A stretch of DNA of 64,000 bases from Mariniflexile jejuense (GTDB lineage: Bacteria > Bacteroidota > Bacteroidia > Flavobacteriales > Flavobacteriaceae), in the NCBI RefSeq assembly GCF_042675665.1, contig NZ_JBHTJI010000042.1, forward strand, positions 62,001 to 126,000, in the 5' to 3' direction. Shown here piece after piece: positions 20,792 through 30,800 of this stretch. A program made the position numbers and the translations under genes. The number at the start of each line of letters is the position of its first letter. The first letter of the stretch is position 1. The notes under the pieces were generated by a model. It was not told where the DNA came from. It ran no database searches and saw only the letters and a list, made by a program, of their open reading frames with translations.

Positions 20792-20825
20792 TAGAGACGG
20801 ATTCTAATTAATGAATCCGTCTCTA
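20792..20825 (-). promoter_or_regulatory. Intercistronic hairpin between SusE-like and lyase genes
   Basis: The 13-bp perfect stem TAGAGACGGATTC / GAATCCGTCTCTA with an 8-nt loop lies between the two genes. On the minus strand it is not followed by a U-run. It is therefore more likely to block exonucleases or attenuate partially than to terminate fully, which would set a higher level for the surface binding proteins than for the lyase. Confidence 0.6.
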
Positions 20826-20848
20826 GGTTAAGTTTAAGACTATTTTGA

Positions 20849-22462
20849 CTAATTAAGAAAAGCATTAAGTTCTGCTTTACTTTTAAAAGTTCTAACCCAA
20901 TCAATTTGATAACCCGTTTCTGCAGAAGTAATATCAGCAATTTTAAATTGCCAAACATTTAGTTCTGTTCTTTCAGTATATTTATCCGAGACATCATAGT
21001 AAATTACATTTTTACCAACAAAATCAGTTAAATAGGTGTTATTTGCTCCTGTGTAAGGATCTAATTTTATATTTCCTGCGGCTGGTTTATAATCACCTGT
21101 TTCATTAAATGTAATCTTCATTGCTATAATTGGATATTCTGGATTGTATATCCAAGAGGCTTTATCAGCTCCTCCTGGGTAAGGAAATTTACCCAAAATA
21201 ACATTGTAAAAATCTGCTCTTCTTTTATTGGTGCCTGTAAACTGAGCTGGATCAAAAGTTACTTTAAATTTCCCTCCTTCAATTTTAGTAGTGGCATTTT
21301 GAGCAGCTAACCAATCGCCTGTAGCATTTGCGTCATCAAACTCAAAAATGTATTTACCTTCAGGTAATGATGCATATGCATTTAGAGCCGCTAAATTTTC
21401 AAACGATTGTACCCAATCAACCGAGTAACCTGTTTCAGGACTTGTAATATCGGCAATTTTCCATTGAAATGTAGTGAGTTTTGTAGGCTCTGTTTGAGAT
21501 AACTTAGCACCTGCACCAAAGGTATTACGAATATCATAATAATAAATATCACCAAGTAATATTCCATCATAGTTGTTAGACCCATTTTTATAAGAACCCA
21601 AATTAGTGTCAAGAATAAAATTACCTGTGGCTGGCTTATTAAGCTTAATTGCAATAATAGGGTATAATCCAGCATGAACTTCTGCTCCACCGGTTAATTG
21701 AAAATCGGCTCTACGTTTACTTGTTCCAACAAATTGACTAGAGTTAAAAGTAACATTCATAGATCCACCAGAAACTTCGTTGGTCGAACTATGAGTTGAT
21801 ACCCAACCTTCTGCATAACCATTTGTGTTAAATTGGTAATTCAACCCAACAAATGGATATGAAAATACTGGTGTCTTTACAAAACTATCCTCAAAAATAA
21901 TAGTTATTGGGCCTGTACTACCTCCGGCAGGTACAGTAACAACTATTTGCGTATCTGTTACAGACTTTACAATGGCTGGCACGCCTCCATTAAATTCAAC
22001 AGTAAATTTTGTAGGATCAGTTCCAAAATTTTCACCAGTAATGGTTAAATCTTGACCAACACTTCCTTGTGCAGGAGAAATACCAGTAACTTTAGCCCCT
22101 GGAATAAAAGTAAAATCTGTTGCTGTTTCCTTAGTATAAGTCCAAACCTTAACTGAAATTGGTCCTGAAGCGGCATTATCTGGCACAACAACTACAATTT
22201 TATTATCTGTTACACTAATTATATTTTCTTTGGGTGCTGCTTGACCATTAAAAAAGATAGTAACCGCTCCTTTATAAGTTCCAAAATTCGAGCCATTAAT
22301 GGTGATTTGATTACCCGGACGCCCAATTGTTGGATTAAAATCACCAACTGTTTGTTCTGGATATTGATGAACTTTTAACTCATCATTTTCTTGACATCCC
22401 GAAAGTATAAACCCAATTATTGCAATACTTAAGATATAAGTTATTATTATATTTTTTTTCAT
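20849..22462 (-). CDS. SusE-like surface glycan-binding lipoprotein with IPT/TIG repeats
   Basis: I use the ATG at 22,462; the upstream in-frame codon at 22,486 is TTG and adds only lysine-rich residues. The product (537 residues) has a lipobox (FILSGC). Two IPT/TIG domains span about 35-205 (ITINGSNFG, LTITGENFG). Two DUF4979-like beta-sandwich repeats follow at about 210-370 and 375-537, each ending in a WVQSF/WVRTF ... LNA(Y/F) motif. Position directly after susD is typical of surface glycan-binding proteins that hand substrate to SusCD. The repeats match the domain of the T9SS protein at 18,149-19,057. Confidence 0.8.
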   Translation of the reverse strand: MKKNIIITYILSIAIIGFILSGCQENDELKVHQYPEQTVGDFNPTIGRPGNQITINGSNFGTYKGAVTIFFNGQAAPKENIISVTDNKIVVVVPDNAASGPISVKVWTYTKETATDFTFIPGAKVTGISPAQGSVGQDLTITGENFGTDPTKFTVEFNGGVPAIVKSVTDTQIVVTVPAGGSTGPITIIFEDSFVKTPVFSYPFVGLNYQFNTNGYAEGWVSTHSSTNEVSGGSMNVTFNSSQFVGTSKRRADFQLTGGAEVHAGLYPIIAIKLNKPATGNFILDTNLGSYKNGSNNYDGILLGDIYYYDIRNTFGAGAKLSQTEPTKLTTFQWKIADITSPETGYSVDWVQSFENLAALNAYASLPEGKYIFEFDDANATGDWLAAQNATTKIEGGKFKVTFDPAQFTGTNKRRADFYNVILGKFPYPGGADKASWIYNPEYPIIAMKITFNETGDYKPAAGNIKLDPYTGANNTYLTDFVGKNVIYYDVSDKYTERTELNVWQFKIADITSAETGYQIDWVRTFKSKAELNAFLN

Positions 22463-22498
22463 TTTTTTTAATTTTAGATTATTCAAAAACTTCTACAA

Positions 22499-24271
22499 TT
22501 ACCAACCTGGATTTTGCACTAATGCTGGATTCAGGGCTCTTTGTGTTGGAGGAATTGGAAATAAATAATTTTTTCTAGAAAAATTTCTGTTAGATGCAGG
22601 ATCAATAACAGACACTCTTCTTGTTCCCACTGCTGTTGTTACAGATTTCTCACCATAAACAAAGTCTGTAGGTTTATATAGACTTGTATTAGTTTCATAA
22701 ACTGTTCCTTCTATAACAGCACCTAGTACATCTTTATTAAGTTCTTGCTCTGCAATACCCCATCTTTTTAGATCGTCAAACCTGTTATTCTCACCAAACA
22801 ACTCAATGGTACGTTCTCTTCGTATTTCATCTAACATATTTAAACCATTAACTGAAACCAATGTGTTTGTTAATGGTGCAACACCTGCACGTGCACGAAT
22901 CTTATTAATAGAAAGGTTTAAATCTGCATCAGAAATAGCTCCATCTCTTTCATAAAGTGCTTCAGCATATGTTAAATACACTTCTGGCAAACGAAGAAAT
23001 GGATAATTAAAAGACTCTTCCAATGCTGCTCTATAGGTACCATAATTATAAGACCGGAATTTACGTGCATCAATTCCTGAGCCAGAAACACCATCACTTG
23101 CTGCTTTTAGAGCCACAGAACCATCGGTTGGAATATTTCCTCCAAAGTAAGCCTTCAATCTGTAATCTCTATTCTTGAACTCATCGGACGTTTTATTATA
23201 ACCTTGAAATAAAGGTGACTTATCAACAGGAAGTCCATCAGTACATAATACCATATCCATTAACTTTCTGCTTGGAGATAATCTTGAAGTAACTGTATGG
23301 CTTATATTTACACCACCTTTTCTCAAATTAAAATCATAAATTCCTTGTATGATAAATTCTTTATTTGAACTTTTATCAAACCCTCCAGGATTAGAATTAC
23401 TATCCTCTAAATTGAATAAGTAATTACTACTTAAATTATTTAGTGTAGCATTTTTATTCCAAAGCTCATAACCACCATTGTCCATTACATCTTTACTTAA
23501 AGTAATTGCTTCTGTTAAATAGGCGGTGATATTTGCAGACGATGTTCCTGAACCTTGAAAATCGGTTGTTACGCCTACATATTTCTCCCAAGTAGCTTCA
23601 TATAGTAATATTTTTGCTTTAAACGCTTCTGCACCCCATTTACTTATTTTCCCTTTGTCTAAGCTACCAATATTTTGTTCTGTTGGTAAACCAGCAATGG
23701 CTTTATCTAAATCAGAAAATATTTGATTTATAACTTCATATCTACTATTACGTGCCCCATAAAGTTCTGGAGAATCTAAATCAACAACCGTTGTAACTAT
23801 TGGAATGCCTCCAAATCGTTGCAATAAGAAAAAATGATGCCACGCTCTAAAAAAATATGCAGTAGCAACAGATTGTGAGATATCAGCAGCATTACCTTTA
23901 TATTCATTAGCTTTTTGTAGTAAAATATTAACATCTCTTAAATAATAGTATGTATTATCCCAATATTTATCATCATTGGTAATAGTATTGGCTCCTCTAC
24001 CCACTTCAAGTGGTAATCCATTTAAATCGGAACCAAAATCCATAAAATCATAAATACTACTTTCAAAACCATTTGGAGTTCCTGATGCCTTAGTTGGTTT
24101 CCACCCCACCAAACCTATGTATAATTGGTTAGCAGCATTAGCAAATTGTTGTGGTGTTTTAAAGTATGCCGCTTCGGTAACAGAATCTAACGGATTTAGT
24201 TCTAAATAATCTTTTTCACAACTTAAAAGCCCAAGAAAAAGAATCGTTATAGGAATTATTATTTTTTTCAT
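22499..24271 (-). CDS. SusD/RagB-family outer-membrane glycan-binding lipoprotein
   Basis: The 590-residue protein has a lipobox (LGLLSCEKDY, Cys18). It shows the SusD alpha-helical TPR scaffold: AYFKTPQQFANAANQLY near the start, the YFFRAWHHFFLLQRFGG segment, LRLPEVYLTYAEALYE, and the usual C-terminus (LFPIPPTQRALNP, QNPGW). It caps the SusC channel and binds glycan at the cell surface. It is 24 bp downstream of susC in the same operon. Nothing in it looks damaged. Confidence 0.95.
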   Translation of the reverse strand: MKKIIIPITILFLGLLSCEKDYLELNPLDSVTEAAYFKTPQQFANAANQLYIGLVGWKPTKASGTPNGFESSIYDFMDFGSDLNGLPLEVGRGANTITNDDKYWDNTYYYLRDVNILLQKANEYKGNAADISQSVATAYFFRAWHHFFLLQRFGGIPIVTTVVDLDSPELYGARNSRYEVINQIFSDLDKAIAGLPTEQNIGSLDKGKISKWGAEAFKAKILLYEATWEKYVGVTTDFQGSGTSSANITAYLTEAITLSKDVMDNGGYELWNKNATLNNLSSNYLFNLEDSNSNPGGFDKSSNKEFIIQGIYDFNLRKGGVNISHTVTSRLSPSRKLMDMVLCTDGLPVDKSPLFQGYNKTSDEFKNRDYRLKAYFGGNIPTDGSVALKAASDGVSGSGIDARKFRSYNYGTYRAALEESFNYPFLRLPEVYLTYAEALYERDGAISDADLNLSINKIRARAGVAPLTNTLVSVNGLNMLDEIRRERTIELFGENNRFDDLKRWGIAEQELNKDVLGAVIEGTVYETNTSLYKPTDFVYGEKSVTTAVGTRRVSVIDPASNRNFSRKNYLFPIPPTQRALNPALVQNPGW

Positions 24272-24295
24272 AATAAATAATTAAATTTTTATTGA

Positions 24296-27200
24296 TTAAA
24301 ATGTTAAGTTTAAGCCTACTGCCCAAGTTCTAGAAAAAGGATAAATACTCTGTGAACTTTCTCCAAATTCAGGATCATAACCATCTTTAACACTTGTAAA
24401 TTCAAAAAGATCGCTTCCTGATACATAAACTCTAAATTTATCTAGGCTTAACTTACCAGTTAACGATTTTGGCAAAGTATATCCTAAAACCACATTCTTT
24501 AAGCGGATGTATTTATTATTCTGTAATGCAAAATCATTATTAGCCCAATTATAAGCCGCTCTATTGGAATTAGTTGTCATTCTCGGGTAAGATGCTTGTG
24601 TATTATCAGCAGTCCAGGTTTGATTTAAATAAGCTGTAGTTTGATTTGTCCATACTCTGTAAAAAGGATAAGCCATAAAGCCTGTTCTTAATACATTTTG
24701 TTCTAAAACACCCTGAAAGAATGCCGTAAAATCGAAGGCTTTATAGCTTGCCCCTAAGTTAATACCGTAAACATAATGTGGTGCGGCATCACCCATATAC
24801 TTAACATCTCCAGAATCTCCAACTCCACCCACGTCATCTATATAGCCATTACCATCTAAATCAACTTTTCTGGTATCTCCAATACGTAATCTTTGATTAG
24901 CATCAGATGCTACAGGAAGTTCTCCCTGATTTACCGAAGTATAAGTTGCATAATAAGCATCTACTTCAGCTTGTGTTTGAAATAATCCATCGGTTTGATA
25001 TAAAAAGTAAGAATTTAAAGGGAAGCCTTCTCTTGTAGCAACTTTACCTGCTTGAAATGCAGTTGCCCCTTCCATTTTTACTAAAGTATTATTATTATCA
25101 GACATATTTAAGGAAATATTATAAGAAAAATCACCTTTTGTATCTTTCCATCCTAAAATAGCCTCCCATCCTGTGGTTTCAAGATTGCCACTATTTGATT
25201 TAGGTGCAGTTCCACCTAAAACACTTGGATAAATAATATTAACTAGCATACCTGTATTCTCTTTTTTGTACACCTCAAAAGTTCCTGTTAGTTTATTTTT
25301 AAGAACCCCAAACTCTACAGCAATATTTTTTATTTTAACCTGTTCCCATGTACGTGTAGCACTAGTTAAACCTCCTACTCTAGCTATATTTTGATATGCT
25401 GGAGTTGAACCAAAAGGTAACGATCCTAATGAAATACTAGATAGATAATCATACAACCCTATTCCTACTTGATTACCAGAAGTACCATAACTACCTCTTA
25501 ACTTTAAATAGTTAATAGCAGTATCTTTTAAAAAATTCTCTTCAGAAATTAACCAACCTGCAGTAACACTACCAAAATTGGTATATTTATAATTTTCTGC
25601 AAATCTTGAAGATCCATCTCTGCGCCCAACTAACTCTAATAAATACTTGCCATTATAGTCATAATTAAATCTTGAAAGTGTAGAATAAATACCCCAATGA
25701 CCAGCACCTCCTCTATTAGTAACATTATCAACTGGTGCTACATTTAAATCATAAACACCGAAATCTTGAATTCCTGAACGTTCAGCATGCAATAATTGAT
25801 CTTCTTGTAATTCAGCTGTTAAGCCTGCCATAAACGCAAAATTATGTCCTCCATTAGAATATTTATAATTTAAAAATCCTCCATAATTTTGATACGTTCT
25901 ATCTCTAGTCTCTGCTATTATGAGTGATGTTGGATTAATTCTTTCTGCTGACACTTCACCATTCCATGTATAAGGCTGTACCGTTAACCTATATTCATCT
26001 AGTCTACCAGTTAATTTGTTAAACGATGCATTAGCCGTAAAATCTAAACCGTCTATAATTTCATATTTAAGATTTAAACTTAATTTTGTAAGATCTTCAG
26101 AAAAATCTTTTCTACCTCCATCTGTGGTAGCAGCTGTTGAGTTTCTATTTCCAGCAATATTAAAGTTTGCATACCATTGCCCATAAGGGTTTAAAGCTGG
26201 GAAAAATGGTGGATCATAAGAACCCGCAGTTGCATCAAGACCCGTAGATGGACCAGATGTTTTTGTACGTTGGTAAGTTATACCACTCTGTAATGACAAC
26301 TTTTCTGAGATATCATAATCATAATTAAAACGAATATTATGTTGTTTTGTCCCATCATATGCAGTTTTTAAAGCTCCTTCTGTATCTGCAACACCTGCAG
26401 ACATTCTATATCTTGTGTTATCTGTACTACCCGATACACTAACTGTGTGCTGATAAGACGAACTATTTCCAAAAAGCTCATCAAAACGATTTGCTTTTCC
26501 AATAAAGATATCTCCCCAAAAAGGAGTAGTATAAATACCTTCTTCACCATTTTGCATACGCTCTAAGTTTGCTTTAGAAGCCCATCCCCAATAATCATTT
26601 GTTCCATCTTCACCAACTGCTTGCAACCATAACGTAGCATATTCTTCCATACTTGGTGTTGGTGGTTTAATACCTATGGTATTATATCTAAAGCTTCCAT
26701 TATACTCAACTTTCATTTTACCCTTACCTCTTTTTGTAGTAACAAGAATAACTCCATTTGCAGCTCTAGAACCGTAAATAGATGCCGAACCATCTTTAAG
26801 TATACTTATAGAGGCTATATCATCTGGATTCATTTGATAAAACTCTCTATTATCAATTACTGCAGCTCCATCTATAATAACTAGCGGGCTGCCGCCATTT
26901 ACAGATGTTGCACCTCTAATTTGCAACTCTACACCTTCATTTCCTGGACGCGGAGACGATTTTGAAACTGACAAACCAGGTGTTTGACCTTGTAATGCTA
27001 ATGCAGGGTTTGTAATAGCTCTATCTTCAAAGACATCCGATTTGATTTGTTCAATAGCACCAGTAAGCGTTTCCTTTTTAGCAGCACCATATCCTACAAC
27101 TACAACTTCATCAAGTGCAGCAATATCCTCAACTAATGAAATATTAATTGTCTTTTGGCTACCAACCTTAATCTCAACCGTTTTAAATCCTAAGTAAGTG

Positions 27201-27499
27201 ATAACTATTACTGATTCTGAAGATGGCACATTTAAACTATAATTACCATCAAAATCAGTAACTGCTCCTATTGAAGTACCTTTTACCGTAACATTTACCC
27301 CAGGAAGAGGAAGATTATCAGCAGCAGATACAACTTTACCTTTTATTGCTATATTCTGAATCTCATCTATATTCAATATGGATGTATTTACAGTATTTGC
27401 ATGTAATTGGGCTGAAAAGCCGCAAATCAGAAGTGCCATCGCCAATATGGTTTCTGATAAGAATTTCAGTTTTACCTGATTATTTTTTAATTCACTCAT
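24296..27499 (-). CDS. SusC/RagA-family TonB-linked outer-membrane transporter
   Basis: The 1,067-residue protein has a long cleaved leader ending near ALHANT. A carboxypeptidase-like regulatory domain spans about 48-125 (GKVVSAADNLPLPGVNVTVKG). The DEVVVVGYG TonB-box region follows, then a plug domain with SVNGGSPLVIIDG and DGSASIYGSRAANGVILVTTK, and a 22-strand barrel ending in aromatic Phe (VGLNLTF). It imports oligosaccharides using the proton motive force. It is the first gene after the HTCS regulator, separated by a 330-bp region carrying repeated motifs, so this is the probable induced promoter of the locus. Confidence 0.95.
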   Translation of the reverse strand: MSELKNNQVKLKFLSETILAMALLICGFSAQLHANTVNTSILNIDEIQNIAIKGKVVSAADNLPLPGVNVTVKGTSIGAVTDFDGNYSLNVPSSESVIVITYLGFKTVEIKVGSQKTINISLVEDIAALDEVVVVGYGAAKKETLTGAIEQIKSDVFEDRAITNPALALQGQTPGLSVSKSSPRPGNEGVELQIRGATSVNGGSPLVIIDGAAVIDNREFYQMNPDDIASISILKDGSASIYGSRAANGVILVTTKRGKGKMKVEYNGSFRYNTIGIKPPTPSMEEYATLWLQAVGEDGTNDYWGWASKANLERMQNGEEGIYTTPFWGDIFIGKANRFDELFGNSSSYQHTVSVSGSTDNTRYRMSAGVADTEGALKTAYDGTKQHNIRFNYDYDISEKLSLQSGITYQRTKTSGPSTGLDATAGSYDPPFFPALNPYGQWYANFNIAGNRNSTAATTDGGRKDFSEDLTKLSLNLKYEIIDGLDFTANASFNKLTGRLDEYRLTVQPYTWNGEVSAERINPTSLIIAETRDRTYQNYGGFLNYKYSNGGHNFAFMAGLTAELQEDQLLHAERSGIQDFGVYDLNVAPVDNVTNRGGAGHWGIYSTLSRFNYDYNGKYLLELVGRRDGSSRFAENYKYTNFGSVTAGWLISEENFLKDTAINYLKLRGSYGTSGNQVGIGLYDYLSSISLGSLPFGSTPAYQNIARVGGLTSATRTWEQVKIKNIAVEFGVLKNKLTGTFEVYKKENTGMLVNIIYPSVLGGTAPKSNSGNLETTGWEAILGWKDTKGDFSYNISLNMSDNNNTLVKMEGATAFQAGKVATREGFPLNSYFLYQTDGLFQTQAEVDAYYATYTSVNQGELPVASDANQRLRIGDTRKVDLDGNGYIDDVGGVGDSGDVKYMGDAAPHYVYGINLGASYKAFDFTAFFQGVLEQNVLRTGFMAYPFYRVWTNQTTAYLNQTWTADNTQASYPRMTTNSNRAAYNWANNDFALQNNKYIRLKNVVLGYTLPKSLTGKLSLDKFRVYVSGSDLFEFTSVKDGYDPEFGESSQSIYPFSRTWAVGLNLTF

Positions 27500-27534
27500 A
27501 AAATTGTCATTTAAAATATTTGTATTTAGTTAGC

Positions 27535-27626
27535 TTTTTTCGGACAATAAAAAACTAATATTAATTAGTTGATTTACTGTCTGTGTTTTTCGATAATAAA
27601 AACTGTCTTTTTCGTCTTAATAAAAA
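27535..27626 (-). promoter_or_regulatory. Candidate HTCS operator: three repeats upstream of susC
   Basis: Read on the plus strand, TTTTTCG followed by 2-4 bases and AATAAAAA occurs three times, with the TTTTTCG starting at 27,536, 27,586 and 27,608. The two distal copies are each preceded by ACTGTCT (27,576 and 27,602). The last two copies are 22 bp apart, about two helical turns. They lie 37-127 bp upstream of the susC start codon, the position expected for binding of the AraC-type output domain of the adjacent sensor. Binding is inference. Confidence 0.5.
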
Positions 27627-27829
27627 TAATTTGATTCGTACTTTTTTTTCATATTTAAAATTGTTTAGTTGTTTTTTTATTTAACAAAAAATTAACCTTT
27701 ATAAAAAGTTCATAATTCATTATCCAATTTTATAACTAAATGAAGAAAAGAAGTGTAAATTAGAATTCAATTTTGATTATTTATAACCCATTTTAGCTAT
27801 AAACAATAGTGTAAGTCACTGAAAAAGGC

Positions 27830-30800
27830 TTATTTGTGATTATCTTTGAGTTTTTGTTCAATATATTCAGTTGGTGTTAAACCGAATAATTCTTTGAAGG
27901 TTTTACTAAAATAAGCTGTTGAATTAAAACCTGACATATGGGTAATTTCCTTTATAGATAATTCATTTTTCAATAAAAGTTCAGAAGCATACTTTAAGCG
28001 AATTGTTCTAATAAAATTGCTTGGATTTTGCCCAGTTATAGAGTTTATTTTTCTATAAAACTGAGACCTTCCAATTCCAATTTCTTTTAATAAGTCTTCT
28101 AATTTATAATCCGTGTCTGAAATATTGTCAATAATAGCCTTGGTGGCTTTATCTAAAAAAGCTTCATCCAAACTATTTGAAGTAATCTCACTAGATGGTA
28201 TAACACCTCCTATTGAAGCAAATCTATCTCTTAATCTTTTTTTTGCCTCTAATAAATTTTTAACCCTAGCTCTTAAAATATTTATGTTAAATGGTTTTGG
28301 CAAATACTCATCAGCACCTATACCATACCCCTCTATTTGATCTTCTTCTAGACTCCTTGCTGTTAACAATATAATAGGAATATGGCAAATTTCAATTTCA
28401 GTTTTAACTAAACGACATAACTCAAATCCATCCATCTTGGGCATCATAACATCACTAATTACCAAATCTGGTTGGTATTTTTTAATTTTTTCTAATCCAT
28501 CGACACCATTAACAGCTTCAATTATTTTAAATGAATTACTAAACTCATAAACCAAATGCTTCCGTAATTCTTTATTATCTTCTACTACTAGTATAACTTG
28601 TTTTTTCTTTCCGTCGGAATTTGTTTCTATATCCCGTATTTGACTATCAATACTTTCGTTGTAAATTCCAATTTCATATTCGGTAGAATGCACGCTACTC
28701 AAATCGAATTCATTTATATATTTATTAGCTCCATCTATAAATTCACTATTTTCATTTGTAAGGTTTGTAGGAAGTAAAACAGTAAAAACAGTTCCTTCTT
28801 TATACTTACTTTCTACAAATATTTCCCCACCATGAATTTTCACAAGACCTTGAGTAATGTTTAAACCAATTCCCATCCCTGTTTTGGTATTTCCTGCATT
28901 TACAAATCTTCCAAAAACATCTTTGAGTTGATCATGTTTAAACCCAATACCTGTATCTTTAATTTCAATTTGAATAAATTCGTCAAACTTATTTTTATTT
29001 AAAATCTTTGAAAATAAATCTCTTTTATTTTCGTTGGGATTGGAAATAGAAAGTTTTACTGAACCACCTTCATTGGTATATTTGATGGCATTGGAAATTA
29101 AATTGGTGATAATTTTTTCAATTTTATCAGGATCAAAATTTATTGGTAATTCTTCTAATGTGGTTTTAAATTTAAATTTAATCCCTTTCGATTTTGCCAA
29201 TCCTTCAAACAATTTAAAAACATCTTCTGTAAACTTGATTAAGTCTCCATGAACTAATTTTAGGGGTACTTTGCCCAAATCCATTTTTCTAAAATCTAAT
29301 AATTGATTTACTAAGTAATACAATCTTCTTGCACTTCTTTGAAGAGTATATGCAGATGATTTAACAACTTCAGGATTATTAAATGATGCTATAATTTTTT
29401 CAACGGGATTTAAAATAAGTGTAAGCGGTGTTCTTAGTTCATGTGAAATATTTATAAAAAACTTTAACTTCATTTGATCTAGTTCATGCTCTTTTTCCTC
29501 TTTAATCATTTTCGTATAATAATGCATCCCAAGCCAAAATAGCACTGCTAAAAACAATATATAAAGAGAATAAGCCCACCATGTTTTCCAAGGCGGTGGC
29601 AATACACTAATTTTTATGTTTGAACTTTCTGAATTATCCCATTTACCATCAATAGAAGCTTTTACTTGAAACTCATACTCTCCTGGAGGGATACTAGAAT
29701 AATTTGCCAATCTGTTATCTCCGGCACTAATAAAATCATCGTGAATACCTTTCATCCGATACATGTACTTAACACGATTTTGATTTTCATAATGAAATGC
29801 TACGAATTCAAAAGACAAATAGCCTTCATCATATTTTAGTTCAACTAAATCGGTATTTGCAATTGAAGCATTTAAAATAACTCTATTGTTTAACTTTTGT
29901 CCTGGCCTAACTAACTCGTTAAATAATTTAAATTTAGTAATAATTGGTTTAAGCTTCGCTGGCTTTTCAATAATGTCAATTGGGTTAAATAAGTTAAAAC
30001 CATTTATTCCTCCAGCAAGTATTCTACCATCTTTTAATTTTTCAATGGATTTACTTTGAAATTCAATCCCTTGAACTCCATCTTGTACATTATAATTATA
30101 GAATTTACTTTCAGAAACATTTAATTTTGAAAGCCCTCCTTTGGTAGTAATCCATAAATTATTTTTATTACTTTCAGCTATTCCCAAAATTAAATTGTTT
30201 GGAAGACCATCTGCAGTTGAATATGATTTAATAAGCTTCAGATTGCTATCTAAATAATGCAAGGCAACATCGGTTCCTATCCATATATTACCTAAATGGT
30301 CTTCTGTAATGTAATTAACCCTAGTTCCTTGAATTGGTTTTTCTTTAAGTTCTTTAAAATCTATATTACTTGGAATGTAACTTGACAAATTATCTAACTC
30401 AACTACCGATAAGCCTAACGATGTACCAATTAAAAGGCGGTTTTTAGAATCTATAAATATGGAAAAGACCAAATTACTTATTAAACTATTATTTTCTCCT
30501 TGTACACTTTTATATTTATAAAATCGTTTTGTTTTATTATCAAATAAATTTAAACCTTCAGATTGTGTTCCCAACCATAGGCGCTTTTTAGAATCTTCAA
30601 CGGCACACCACACCGTATTTTGAGCAATTGAATATAGATTATTAGGTTCATATTTATATTGTTCAGCTGTTTCAGAAGTTGGATTGAACTTACTTAAACC
30701 TCCATCCCATGTACACACCCATATAGATCCATCAAAGCTTTCCAAGAGATAAACAATTTTATTGGAACCTATTGACGATTTGTTATTAGGATTTGCTTTA

